Shown here piece after piece: positions 35,425 to 47,430 of a stretch of DNA of 64,000 nucleotides. The stretch lies in assembly GCA_963729215.1 (NCBI GenBank), contig CAVSND010000016.1, forward strand, positions 310,001-374,000. Reading direction: 5' to 3'. A program made the translations under genes and the position numbers. The notes below the pieces were generated by a model. That model saw nothing but the letters and a program-made list of their open reading frames with translations, was not told the origin of the DNA and searched no databases. The stretch's first letter is position 1. Each line of letters begins with the position of its first letter. The DNA comes from CAVQJU01 sp963729215. GTDB lineage: Bacteria > Acidobacteriota > Vicinamibacteria > Vicinamibacterales > CAVVIG01.

Positions 35425-35898
35425 CTACCGCGGCGCCTTCCCGATCCTCTCGATGATGCTCGTCGTCGAGTATCCCGTTTCGAACGGCACGCGAACCACC
35501 CGGCCGCCCCGGCCTTCGACGACGTCCCGGCCGATCATGTCCTTCTCCGACCAGTCGGCGCCTTTGACGAGCACATCGGGCTGCAGCCGCAGGATGAGCT
35601 CATAGGGGGTCTGTTCGTCGAACAACACGACGCAGTCCACGCAGTCGAGTGCGGCGAGTATTTCGGCGCGCTCGTGTTCGGGCGTGACTGGCCGCGTCTC
35701 GCCCTTGATAGCGCGCACCGAGCGGTCCGTGTTGACGCCCACGATGAGCGCGTCACCGAGGCCACGAGAATGCCGGAGATAACGCAGGTGGCCCGGGTGG
35801 AGCAGGTCGAAGACGCCGTTGGTGAACACAACGCGTCCGCCGCCGCCCCTGACGGACTGGAGCCAGGTGACCGCATCGTCCGTCGAGAGGATGGGCAT
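35425..35898 (-). CDS. rfaE2: D-glycero-beta-D-manno-heptose 1-phosphate adenylyltransferase
   Basis: 157 residues, matching the stand-alone adenylyltransferase half of HldE. The nucleotidyltransferase signature is FTNGVFDLLHPGHLRYLRHS; GVNTDRSVRAIKG and VKGADWSEKDMIGRD complete the active site; STTSIIERI closes it. It activates heptose for lipopolysaccharide core synthesis (ADP-heptose). The kinase half is not in the window. It lies three bases after wzt, in the surface-polysaccharide part of the operon. Confidence 0.92.
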   Translation of the reverse strand: MPILSTDDAVTWLQSVRGGGGRVVFTNGVFDLLHPGHLRYLRHSRGLGDALIVGVNTDRSVRAIKGETRPVTPEHERAEILAALDCVDCVVLFDEQTPYELILRLQPDVLVKGADWSEKDMIGRDVVEGRGGRVVRVPFETGYSTTSIIERIGKAPR

Positions 35899-35901
35899 CG
35901 C

Positions 35902-37227
35902 CTAGAGCTTGTTCGTCCCGCCGAACAACACGTCGCCCGCGAAGGTCCAGTGGTGGCGCGGCCGGTAGACCCCGATGTCCTGTGTGCGCGACTTGACCCG
36001 GAAAGTGTAAAGCAGACGATGGTAGTCGTAGGGATAACCATCGCGCTTGTGAATGGCCACGTCGAGCTTGTAGGTGCCTTCGACGAGGTCCAGCGTGTCG
36101 ATCGCGAACGTGACGTCAGCCTCGCCCGCCAGCCGCTGCGGGTTCATCTCTTCAATGTATGTGTTGGTACCGTAACAGCACACGCCGTCGGCGTTGAACA
36201 GGCCGATACCGAACACGAAGTCATCGATCGGGTGCAGCGCACGGACGTGAAGCCGAATCGACATGGCGTCGCCCGTGTGAAACACGAACGACGGCTGCTC
36301 GCTCTTGTCGAGGAGCGCGACGCGGACAATCTCCGCTTCCCGAGAGCCCCAGCGGCCTTCGGTCGCTGTGAACATGTCGCTGCGCGTGGGATCGGACTCG
36401 GTCGGCTCGGCCGCGGGCGCCGCGGGCTCAGCCGCCTCCTGAACCGCCCGCGCCGTCGTCGCTGCGAGCAGTTGTTCTTCAGTGGCTTCGACAGCTGTGA
36501 GATACGCGCCGATGACGCGCTTCGGATCGCCTTCGGCCTGTTTCTCGCCGGCGTCCAGCCATATGGCGTCGTCGCAGAAGCGCTCGATCAGATTCAGCGA
36601 GTGCGTGACCAGCAGGATGGTTTTGCCACGGCGCCTGAACTCGCCGAACTTGTCGAGGCACTTGTGGGTAAATCCTTCGTCGCCGACGGCCAGGACCTCG
36701 TCCACCAACAGGACGTCTGGATCGACGTTGATGGCGACAGCGAAGCCCAGCCGCATATACATGCCGGATGAATACGTTTTCACCGGCGCGTCGATGAAGT
36801 CGCGCAACTCCGCGAATTCCACGATTTCATCGAATCGCGACTGGATCTCGCGCTTCGTCAGGCCGAGCATGATGCCGTTGATGAAGACGTTCTCGCGGCC
36901 GGAAATTTCCGGGTGAAACCCCGCGCCCAGCTCGATGAGCGCCGAGATGCGTCCGTCCACCTTGACGCTGCCGCTGGTCGGCTTGGTGATGCCCGCCACG
37001 AGCTTGAGGGCCGTGCTCTTGCCGGAGCCGTTTCGACCCATCACGCCAAATGTCGAGCCCTTCGCCACCTTGAAAGACACATCCTTGAGGGCCGGGAAGG
37101 TTTCGCTCGGCTGGAGATCGTTGAGGATGCTGCGCTGCAGGAGCGCGCTCTTGAGCGTGGCGAACTGCCGCCCGCCGTACCGGCGGTAGATCTTCGAGAC
37201 GTTCGCAAGCTCGATGGCCGACGTCAT
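35902..37227 (-). CDS. wzt: Polysaccharide/O-antigen ABC transporter ATPase with Wzt-type C-terminal domain
   Basis: 441 residues from ATG 37227, in a 4-base overlap with the permease stop. The ATPase part (about 1-245) has Walker A MGRNGSGKSTALK, the subfamily phrase GRISALIELGAGFHPEISGRENVFING, signature YSSGMYMRLGFAVA and Walker B VLLVDEVLAVGDEGF. After an Ala/Glu-rich linker comes a beta-sandwich (about 295-441: GDAMSIRLHVRALHPIDDFVFGIGLFNADGV) like the Wzt carbohydrate-binding domain, which reads the glycan end cap. It exports undecaprenyl-linked polysaccharide. Confidence 0.92.
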   Translation of the reverse strand: MTSAIELANVSKIYRRYGGRQFATLKSALLQRSILNDLQPSETFPALKDVSFKVAKGSTFGVMGRNGSGKSTALKLVAGITKPTSGSVKVDGRISALIELGAGFHPEISGRENVFINGIMLGLTKREIQSRFDEIVEFAELRDFIDAPVKTYSSGMYMRLGFAVAINVDPDVLLVDEVLAVGDEGFTHKCLDKFGEFRRRGKTILLVTHSLNLIERFCDDAIWLDAGEKQAEGDPKRVIGAYLTAVEATEEQLLAATTARAVQEAAEPAAPAAEPTESDPTRSDMFTATEGRWGSREAEIVRVALLDKSEQPSFVFHTGDAMSIRLHVRALHPIDDFVFGIGLFNADGVCCYGTNTYIEEMNPQRLAGEADVTFAIDTLDLVEGTYKLDVAIHKRDGYPYDYHRLLYTFRVKSRTQDIGVYRPRHHWTFAGDVLFGGTNKL

Positions 37228-38018
37228 ACCGCCTCGGCGAAGGAGTCGCGGAGCCGGTCGAACAGCCAGTAGCCGGCGAGAAACAACAGCACGGAGAGCG
37301 CACCCACCGACACCAGCCACTTCCAGTGACCGACCGGGCCGTCGAAGAAGAGTATCTCCTGGTAGGACACCACCAGGTGCGTCATCGGGTTGAAATCGAG
37401 CACCTGCTTGCCGAGGCCGGGCGCCTGTTTGATCCAATAAATGATCGGCGTCGAGAAGAACCAGAGCGTCAGCAGGTTCGAGAGGATGTCGCGGATGTCG
37501 CGGAAGTGTACGGCGAGCGCCGAGACGAAGAGCGCGAGCGCGCACGTGAATGTCAGTTGCACCAGCATCGTAACCGGAAACCAGAACAGTCCGTCCAGAT
37601 CAGGCGGCCGGCGATAGTAGATCAGGAACACGGCCAGGATCGGCAGGCCGAGGATGAAGTGCACCATGTTCGCGAGGACGCTCACGATCGGCAGCACCTC
37701 GGCGGGGAACAGAACCTTCTTGATCAGGTTGCCGCCCGAAATCAGCGAGCCGGCGGCCTCGGTCAGCGAGGAGGAGAACCACGTCCACGGCAGGATGCCG
37801 CAGAACATGAACAGGGCGTAAGGTTCGGTCTCCTTCGAGTGAAGATCCGGCAGCACCACCGAGAAGACGAACGAGTAGATCGTCAGCAGCAGGAGCGGGT
37901 TGATGAACGACCAGACAAATCCGAGAACGCTGCCCCGGTAGCGCGCTTTCAGATCCCGCGCGACGAGGCTTTGAATCAGCCCGCGGTAGCGGACCAGGTT
38001 GGCGAGGTTGGCGAACAC
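37224..38018 (-). CDS. wzm: ABC-2-type polysaccharide export permease
   Basis: 264 residues with a GTG start right after atpC. Six membrane segments are visible (for example FVWSFINPLLLLTIYSFVFSVVL, GILPWTWFSSSLTEAAGSL, WLVSVGALSVLLFLAGYWLFDRL). The N-terminal phrase LVARDLKARYRGSVLGFVW is typical of Wzm/KpsM/TagG permeases. It pairs with the ATPase gene it overlaps (ATGA). It begins one base after the atpC stop codon. Confidence 0.92.
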   Translation of the reverse strand: MFANLANLVRYRGLIQSLVARDLKARYRGSVLGFVWSFINPLLLLTIYSFVFSVVLPDLHSKETEPYALFMFCGILPWTWFSSSLTEAAGSLISGGNLIKKVLFPAEVLPIVSVLANMVHFILGLPILAVFLIYYRRPPDLDGLFWFPVTMLVQLTFTCALALFVSALAVHFRDIRDILSNLLTLWFFSTPIIYWIKQAPGLGKQVLDFNPMTHLVVSYQEILFFDGPVGHWKWLVSVGALSVLLFLAGYWLFDRLRDSFAEAV

Positions 38019-38441
38019 CTACGAGCGAATTCTAGCGCGGGAGGCCACCTGGAGCCGCATCAACGCCTTGAGCAGGGCGATCCGGGCCCGGTCCGAATCC
38101 ATGTCCATGAGCGGCCTGGCCAACCGTTCTTCCGCCCGCCTCTTGGCGGCTTCCGCGCGGGCGATGTCGATCTGGTCGGCCGATTCGGCAATCTGGGCGA
38201 GGATCGTCACGCGGTCGGGCTGAACTTCGGCGAAACCCTCTGCGATCGCGACGTGGTGAGTGACCGTTCCCTGTCGATACCAGAGGTCGCCCACGCCGAG
38301 CAGGGCCAGCATCGGCGTGTGCCCCGGGAGGACGCCGAAATAGCCCTCGGAGCCCGGGATTTCGACCTCGTCCACCTGCTCGTTCACGAGCGAACGCTCG
38401 CCGGAGACGATCTGCAGATTGAGGTGTTGTGGTAACGCCAC
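38019..38441 (-). CDS. atpC: ATP synthase epsilon subunit
   Basis: 140 residues. The N-terminal beta-sandwich has LNLQIVSGERSLVNEQVDEVEIPGSEGYFGVLPGH, the family signature, and a C-terminal helical hairpin (ARAEAAKRRAEERLARP). This is the rotor-stalk subunit that couples and regulates F1. It is the last gene of atpHAGDC, 29 bases after atpD, and is followed directly by the polysaccharide transporter genes. Confidence 0.95.
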   Translation of the reverse strand: MALPQHLNLQIVSGERSLVNEQVDEVEIPGSEGYFGVLPGHTPMLALLGVGDLWYRQGTVTHHVAIAEGFAEVQPDRVTILAQIAESADQIDIARAEAAKRRAEERLARPLMDMDSDRARIALLKALMRLQVASRARIRS

Positions 38442-38470
38442 GGTGCCCTTTGTCCTGTCTTATGCCGCGC

Positions 38471-39914
<1,444 letters not shown>

Positions 39915-39941
39915 GTTCAATCCTAAGGCGCGGGGCGCCCG

Positions 39942-40839
39942 CTACTCGAGAGCCTGGGCTCCGGACACCACTTCGATGATTTCGCGAGTAATGGCCGCCT
40001 GGCGGACCTTGTTCATATAGAGCGTCAGGCTGCCGATCATTTCCGACGAGTTCTTCGTCGCCGTGTCCATCGCCGTCATCTGCGCGGCGTAAAACGCGGC
40101 GTTCGACTCGAGCAGCGCGCGGGCGATCTGGACGACGATGTAGCGGGGCAGGAGCTGATCGAGGATCTTCGCGGGCTCCGGCTCGTACAGATAATCGACG
40201 GTCGCCGACCCGGCCCGCGCCGCGGTTGCGGCCGCGGCCTCGGCTTCAGTCAATGGCCGCCCGCGGAATCGGCAGCAGCTGGTTGACCACCACGTGCTGC
40301 GTCATGACCGACTTGAACTCGTTGTAGACGAGCATCACGCGATCGACGTCGCCGTTGACGAACGCGTCCGTCGCCGCCTTCGCAATCCGTTGGGCATCAT
40401 CGAACCGGAGCCTCTGGAAGATTCCCGTCTCTTCGAAGGAGACCGTGAAGCCGCGGCGCACGAAGAAATCGCGGGCCTTGCGGCCGATGAGACCCAGCGT
40501 GCACGGGAACTGGCTCTCGGTGATGAACACGCCCCCGGCCTTGATGACGTTGGTGTTGAAGCTGCCGCACAGCCCCTTGTCGCCAGAGACGATGATCACC
40601 AGCGTCTTGCTGTCCGGCCCGGTCTCGCGAACGGTGAGCAGCGGATGAAGCGACGAATCGACGCGGGACGCGACGCTGCCCAGCACGCGCTCCATCTGCT
40701 GCGCGTAGGGACGGCCGTTCATGATGCGCTCCTGCGCGCGGCGCAGCTTGGACGCGGCGACCATCTTCATCGCCTTCGTAATCTGCTGCGTGTTCTTCAC
40801 GGAGCGGATGCGCCGCCGCAGGTCAATCAGTGAGGGCAT
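39942..40839 (-). CDS. atpG: ATP synthase gamma subunit (apparent frameshift)
   Basis: The N-terminal two thirds (PSLIDLRRRIRSVKNTQQITKAMKMVAASKLRRAQ, SGDKGLCGSFNTNV) ends at a premature stop after LLPIPRAAID, near 40250. One base out in GCGGCCATTG (near 40256) the frame continues LTEAEAAAATAARAG and ends with MTAMDTATKNSSEMI and MNKVRQAAITREIIEVVSGAQAL, the conserved gamma C-terminus. Joined, the product has about 298 residues, normal for gamma, the central rotor shaft. This is the second frameshift within the same operon. Confidence 0.9.
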
Positions 40840-40842
40840 GGC

Positions 40843-42369
<1,527 letters not shown>

Positions 42370-42402
42370 GTGCTTCTCGTGACTCGTGGCTGATGAACCG
42401 GA

Positions 42403-42948
42403 TTACGCGCGGGTCAATCTTTCCCTGATCTTTTCCAGCTGACGCGCGACGCTGCCGTCATACACCGTGCTGCCGATCCGCGTCACGACGCCGCCGATAA
42501 TCGCCGGATCGACTCTCGTCGTCAGGGAAATGGTGCGGCCGGTCGAACGCGAGAGGCTGGCCTCGATGGCCTTCGCGCGTTCCGGCGGGAGCGACGCGGT
42601 TGTGGTGACTTCGGCCCGGACGATGTTTCGATGATCGAGCAGGCGATCGCGGTACCCGGCCAGCAGGTCGGGGATGAGCACGAGCCGGTCGCGGTCGGTC
42701 AGGAGCGTCACCAGCTTGGCGACCATCGGCGTCACGGGGCCTGCCGCCAGCAGCTCGGCCACGGCCGCGCGTTTGCGCGGAACGGGGACGACGGGGTTGA
42801 GCAGGGCGTGGGCCAGCGCGGGGTACTGCGTGAACAACGCGGCAACCGATGCGAGGTCGCGCTCGATCTGATCGAGATCGGCCTGCTCCTTGATGGCGAC
42901 GTCGAGCAGCGCGCGGGCGTAGCGCATGGCCGCGGTCTTGTTGGTCAT
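42403..42948 (-). CDS. atpH: ATP synthase delta subunit
   Basis: 181 residues of OSCP/delta type: AMRYARALLDVAIKEQADLDQIERDL at the N-terminus, LLTDRDRLVLIPDLLAGYRDRLL in the middle and the signature IIGGVVTRIGSTVYDGSVARQLEKIRERL at the end. It links F1 to the peripheral stalk. It is the first gene of this F1 run; the F0 genes (atpB, atpE, atpF), often upstream, are absent, and parB lies there instead. Confidence 0.95.
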   Translation of the reverse strand: MTNKTAAMRYARALLDVAIKEQADLDQIERDLASVAALFTQYPALAHALLNPVVPVPRKRAAVAELLAAGPVTPMVAKLVTLLTDRDRLVLIPDLLAGYRDRLLDHRNIVRAEVTTTASLPPERAKAIEASLSRSTGRTISLTTRVDPAIIGGVVTRIGSTVYDGSVARQLEKIRERLTRA

Positions 42949-43078
42949 TCTTGCGTGTCGTCAGTTCGCGTGGAGCGATTTCCGGGGACTCGGAGCTTGC
43001 GCCCAATTTCACAAGCTCCCTGACAATCTTATTACGGTATCCCCCTGGACCTCAACATCTGAGTCTATCCGCCGGCCT

Positions 43079-43963
43079 TCAATCCGCGTCAGTCAACTGT
43101 TCGAAAATGCGAATCAGCTCGTCCTCGGAGCCGAAATCGATCTCGATACGGCCGCGCTCGCCCTTTCGAACGATGCGAACGCGTGTGCCCAGGACGAGGC
43201 GTAGCTTATCTTCGGCGGCCCTGGTGTGAACGTCGTGAACGTCCGGAGCCTTGAGTGTCTTAGACTCAGATTGCGGCCCCTGCTCGCCCGCGAGCTTCTT
43301 GACCAGGGACTCGGTTTCGCGCACCGACAGGCTCCGCGCAATCACATCGCGGGCCAGTTGGCGCTGGCTGGCTTCGCTCGTCAACCCGAGCAGCGCCCGC
43401 GCATGGCCCATCGACAGCGTCCCGCCCGCGACATCGGCGCGCACTTCCTCCGGCAGCCGGAGCAGACGCAGGACGTTGGCCACGGTGGCCCGGTCCTTTC
43501 CCACGGCCACCGCGATCGCTTCCTGCGTCATGCCGAATTGATCGGAGAGCCGGCGATATGCCAGCGCTTCTTCGATCGGGTTCAGATCCTCCCGCTGGAT
43601 GTTCTCGATGAGCGCCATCTCGAGCAGCGATCGCTCGTCGCCGGGATCCACGTCGCGGACGGCGACCGGTACGCGCAGGAGGCCGGCCATCTTCGCCGCG
43701 CGCCATCGCCGCTCGCCCGCGATGATCTGAAACCGATCGCCCACCTTGCGAACGACGATCGGCTGGATGATGCCGCTCGACGTGATCGACTGCGCGAGGC
43801 GCTCGAGGGCCGCGTGGTCCATGTTCCCGCGCGGCTGGAGGTCGTTCGGCGACAGACGATCGACGTCGACTTCGACCGGCGCGATGCGGGCCTCTGGCGC
43901 GTCGGGGATCAGCGCGCTGAGGCCTTTCCCGAGGGCAGGGCGTTTCTCCATGGACGTCTCCAC
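43079..43963 (-). CDS. parB: Chromosome-partitioning protein ParB
   Basis: 294 residues. After ALGKGLSALIP come the CTP-binding ParB/Srx fold with GIIQPIVVRKVGDRFQIIAGERRWRAAKMAGL, the EDLNPIEEALAYRRL box, a helix-turn-helix (MTQEAIAVAVGKDRATVANVLRLL) and GGTLSMGHARALLGL. It loads at parS and spreads along DNA as a CTP-gated clamp. It lies 11 bases downstream of parA. Confidence 0.95.
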   Translation of the reverse strand: METSMEKRPALGKGLSALIPDAPEARIAPVEVDVDRLSPNDLQPRGNMDHAALERLAQSITSSGIIQPIVVRKVGDRFQIIAGERRWRAAKMAGLLRVPVAVRDVDPGDERSLLEMALIENIQREDLNPIEEALAYRRLSDQFGMTQEAIAVAVGKDRATVANVLRLLRLPEEVRADVAGGTLSMGHARALLGLTSEASQRQLARDVIARSLSVRETESLVKKLAGEQGPQSESKTLKAPDVHDVHTRAAEDKLRLVLGTRVRIVRKGERGRIEIDFGSEDELIRIFEQLTDAD

Positions 43964-43974
43964 CAGTCAGCGCG

Positions 43975-44763
43975 TCACGCGGCGGTGGCCGCGGATCGTT
44001 CGAGCAGTTCTCGCGCAAGGGCGAGATACGCCTCGGCGCCTCGCGATTTCGCGTCGTATTGGATGACGGGCATCCCGTGGCTGGGCGCTTCGCCCAGGCG
44101 CACGTTGCGCGGGATGACGGTGCGGAACACCTTCTCCTTGAAGAACTGACGGACCTCGGCGGCGACCTGCTGGCCCAGATTCGTCCGCTCATCGAACATC
44201 GTCAACAGCACACCTTCGATGTCGAGTGAGGGATTGAGCGCGGCGCGAACGCGCCGCATGGTGCCGACGAGATCGGCCAGGCCTTCGAGGGCGAAGTACT
44301 CGCAGTGCAGGGGAATGAGCACCGCATCGGCGGCCACCAGGGCGTTGAGCGTGAGGAGGCCGAGCGACGGCGGGCAGTCGATGAAGATGTAGTCGAAGTG
44401 CTCGCGCATCGGTTCGAGGAGCAGGCGCAGACGTTCTTCGCGGCGCGAGAGGGGGACGAGCTCGATTTCGGCGCCTGTCAGGTTGCGGTCGGCCGGCGCG
44501 AGCATGAGGCGTTCGGTGGCGGTGGGCATCACGAACGGACGGAGGTCGGTGGTGGGTTCCTGAGTCGTCAGGGCTCGATAAATCGTGCCGGCAGGGGCGG
44601 CCTTGTCTTTCTGGCCGACGCCGCTGGTGAGGTTGCCCTGGGGATCGAGATCGACGAGGAGCACCCGACGGTCGGCCAGCGCAAGGGAAGCTGCCAGATT
44701 GATGGTTGTCGTGGTTTTGCCCACTCCGCCTTTCTGGTTGGCGGTTGCGACAATCCTGGCCAT
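43975..44763 (-). CDS. parA: Chromosome-partitioning ATPase ParA/Soj
   Basis: 262 residues beginning ARIVATANQKGGVGKTTTTI, the deviant Walker A motif of ParA proteins. FIDCPPSLGLLTLNALVAAD and MRRVRAALNPSLDIEGVLLTMFDERTNL follow. It forms a nucleoid-bound gradient that moves ParB-parS complexes. The gene lies between rsmG and parB, the common arrangement near origins, with a parS site about 105 bases upstream of its start. Confidence 0.96.
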   Translation of the reverse strand: MARIVATANQKGGVGKTTTTINLAASLALADRRVLLVDLDPQGNLTSGVGQKDKAAPAGTIYRALTTQEPTTDLRPFVMPTATERLMLAPADRNLTGAEIELVPLSRREERLRLLLEPMREHFDYIFIDCPPSLGLLTLNALVAADAVLIPLHCEYFALEGLADLVGTMRRVRAALNPSLDIEGVLLTMFDERTNLGQQVAAEVRQFFKEKVFRTVIPRNVRLGEAPSHGMPVIQYDAKSRGAEAYLALARELLERSAATAA

Positions 44764-44866
44764 ATTAGGTCTTTTAACCGAATTGAGTCGCTATACTGCC
44801 TGCGGTCTTGCGAGACAGAGGATACGGTCACCCTGGGGCCTCGGTCAACGATATTTTGCGCATTTG

Positions 44867-44882
44867 TGTTCCACGTGGAACA
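44867..44882. promoter_or_regulatory. parS: parS centromere site
   Basis: TGTTCCACGTGGAACA is a perfect 16-bp palindrome matching the bacterial parS consensus (TGTTnCACGTGnAACA). It lies in the rsmG-parA gap, 7 kb from dnaA, where ParB loading sites are expected. Confidence 0.93.
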
Positions 44883-44912
44883 TCGGCGCCGGGTCACATA
44901 GATGAGCCATCG

Positions 44913-45565
44913 TCAGTCGAGCTTAATTAGTCGCGGGTCTTGAGCAGCACTGTGGGCTGGCTGGATAGTGTGAGTGAAGGACTGATCGGACATAGCTTCG
45001 AAACCATCCGGCGTCTGAAAATGTTCCCGCAGCCCAAACAGCACAGCGCGCCCACGAGGTTTCAGCAGCCTCGTCACGGCGTCGAAGAGAATTGGATCGA
45101 GGCGGACAGCTCGCACGGTCACGACATCGACGGACCCGGCAAGTGGATGACTCGATGCGAGGGCTTCGATTCGTTCGGTTTCCACCGACGCGCCGCTGAT
45201 CCCGAGGATCCGGATCGCGTCCTTGAGAAAGGCCGCCTTCCGCGCCTTCGATTCCACCATCGTGAGTTGCGCAGCGGGACTCGCAAGCTTCAGCGGTATG
45301 GCTGGAGAGCCGCCACCTGAACCCAGATCGAACCACACGCGAGCCTCTGCAATAAGGTGTGTTGCAACCAGTGGCTCGATAATGAGGCGATCGATGGCCT
45401 GGTCCGTAGGAGGATCGAGCGGAAGAGCGGTCAGATTGATTCTGTCGTTCCAGCGAGCCAGGAGCCGGAAATACGCCTCGAGCTGACCGGCTAGCGCCGG
45501 CGCGATCTCGACCCCGACAAGAGAAGCCCGCTCAGCAAGCCTCTCAAGAAGCCGTCAGAACCCAT
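44913..45565 (-). CDS. rsmG: 16S rRNA (guanine527-N7)-methyltransferase RsmG (start region disturbed)
   Basis: The conserved body is in one frame: RLLERLAERASLVGVEIAPA, then FRLLARWNDRINLTAL, then the AdoMet loop WFDLGSGGGSPAIPLKLA, VESKARKAAFLKDAIRIL and VTVRAV. That frame has no ATG, GTG or TTG upstream of GTG 45338, which would delete the substrate-binding N-terminus. ATG 45565, overlapping the mnmG stop, is one frame off; a missing base near 45552 (GACGG for GACCGG) would join it. The enzyme methylates G527 of 16S rRNA, and its loss gives low-level streptomycin resistance. Confidence 0.85.
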
Positions 45566-47430
45566 CGCCCTGTCGTGTCGGCGCCGCAAAACGCCCTACG
45601 TACGAAGACAGGACGGCGATCGCAGCCGGAGTCACTCCGGGCACTCTGAGGGCATGGGCAAGCGTATCCGGCTGAACTTGTTCCAGCCGCTGTATCACTT
45701 CCTTCGACAAGCCCGGGACGCGCGCGAACGGAAAGCCCTGAGGAATCCTCCGCCGCTCGTCCTTTCGTGAGCGCTCAATCTCCGCGTCCTGTCGCCTGAG
45801 ATACCCCGCGTACTTGACGGTTGTCTCCGCGCTGGAAAGGTCTGTTGCGCTCTGCTCGGGATCGATCTCCAGTGTCACCTGGCCCGTTCGAACCAGAGCT
45901 TCAAGTCTCACTTCGGGACTCTTGAGCAATTGGCTTGCACGAACGGAGTCGCCGCCAGCCGAGCGCACGGACGTCGCATCAAGCGCCGTCAGGTTTCGCT
46001 CGAACCGTCCCCGCCGCGCTCGAAACACATCCCATCGGCGATCGTCGACGAGGCCTGCGCTCCTACCCAACGGCGTCAAGCGGAGATCGGCGTTGTCAAT
46101 ACGCAGCAAGAGGCGATGCTCTGCTCTTGACGTAAACATCCGGTACGGCTCCAGACAACCCTTAGTTATTAGGTCATCTACCAGAATACCGATGTACGCC
46201 TGGTCGCGGCGCAGTTCGAATCCTTCACCACCACGAACGCGGCGCGCCGCATTGATGCCCGCAACGATGCCCTGGGCCGCAGCTTCCTCGTAGCCGGATG
46301 TTCCGTTGATCTGACCGGCGAGAAACAACCCTTCGACGCGCTTGGCTTCCAGCCGCCGCGAAAGCTCTGTCGGCTGAATGAAATCGGTACTCAACGGCGT
46401 AGCCAGGCCGGAGCAGAACGGCGTCTTCGAGGCCCGGCAGCGCGTGAACGAGATCCGCCTGCACGTCACGAGGCAGGCTCGTCGAGAAGCCGTTGACGTA
46501 GATTTCGCGCGCAGCGAGACCCTCGGGTTCGAGAAAAATCTGATGGCGTTCCTTGTCGGGGAACCGCACGATCTTGTCTTCGAGCGACGGGCAATACCGC
46601 GGGCCGATCCCTTCGATCTGCCCGTTGAAGAGCGGCGATCGCGCGACATTTGCTCGCACGAGGTCGCGGACGCGTTCGTTCGTATGAATCAGATGGCAGA
46701 CGATCTGCTCGCGTTCCACGATCCCGGTCAGGAACGAGAACGCGACGGGAGGATCGTCTCCGCGCTCCACCTGGAACGTGCCGTCGGCCACACAGCGATC
46801 GAATGCGATGCTCTCGCGATCGAGCCGCGGCGGCGTTCCCGTCTTCAGCCGTCCCCAGGTGAAGCCAAACGATTTCAACGACGCCGCAAGCTCGCGCGAC
46901 GGCGGTTCGCCGGCACGGCCGGCCGGGTGCTGCTCGGGTCCGATGTGGATCAACCCGTTGAGAAACGTGCCCGCTGTCACGACGAGCGCACGGCACGAAT
47001 AGGCGTCGCCGTCTTCCATCGCCAGCCCGACGATCCGGCCGTTTGAGACGATGACGCGGCCGGCGCGGCCGATTATCCACTCGATGTTTGGTTCGCCATC
47101 GAGCGCCGCTTTTACCCAGGCGCCGTACAGTCTCTTGTCCGCTTGCGCGCGGGGCGACCACACCGCGGGACCCCGGCTTCGATTGAGCAGCTTGAACTGG
47201 ATGGCGGTCGCATCGATCGCGGCGCCCATCAAGCCGCCGAGCGCGTCGATCTCCCGAACCAGGTGGCCTTTGGCCGTGCCGCCAATGGCAGGATTGCACG
47301 GCATGTGCGCGACCGTATCGGTGGACAGCGTGCAGAGGCCGACGCGTACGCCCAGACGCGCCGCCGCGTACGCGGCCTCGCACCCGGCATGTCCCGCCCC
47401 GATGACGATGACGTCGAACCCTGATGTCAT
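45555..47430 (-). CDS. mnmG: tRNA uridine-5-carboxymethylaminomethyl synthesis enzyme MnmG (apparent frameshift)
   Basis: ATG 47430 overlaps the mnmE stop (ATGA). The N-terminus has the FAD loop FDVIVIGAGHAGCEAAYAAARLG and CNPAIGGTAKGHLVREIDALGG. The frame breaks at 46386 after PGYAVEY: TACCGATTTC must be TACGATTTC to continue DFIQPTELSRRLEAKRVEGLFLAGQINGTSGYEEAAAQG. The rest is intact, including MFTSRAEHRLLLRIDNAD and the MnmE-binding C-terminal helices. With MnmE it modifies the wobble uridine of several tRNAs. The extra base is in the same TACCGA context as the ompA frameshift. Confidence 0.92.
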
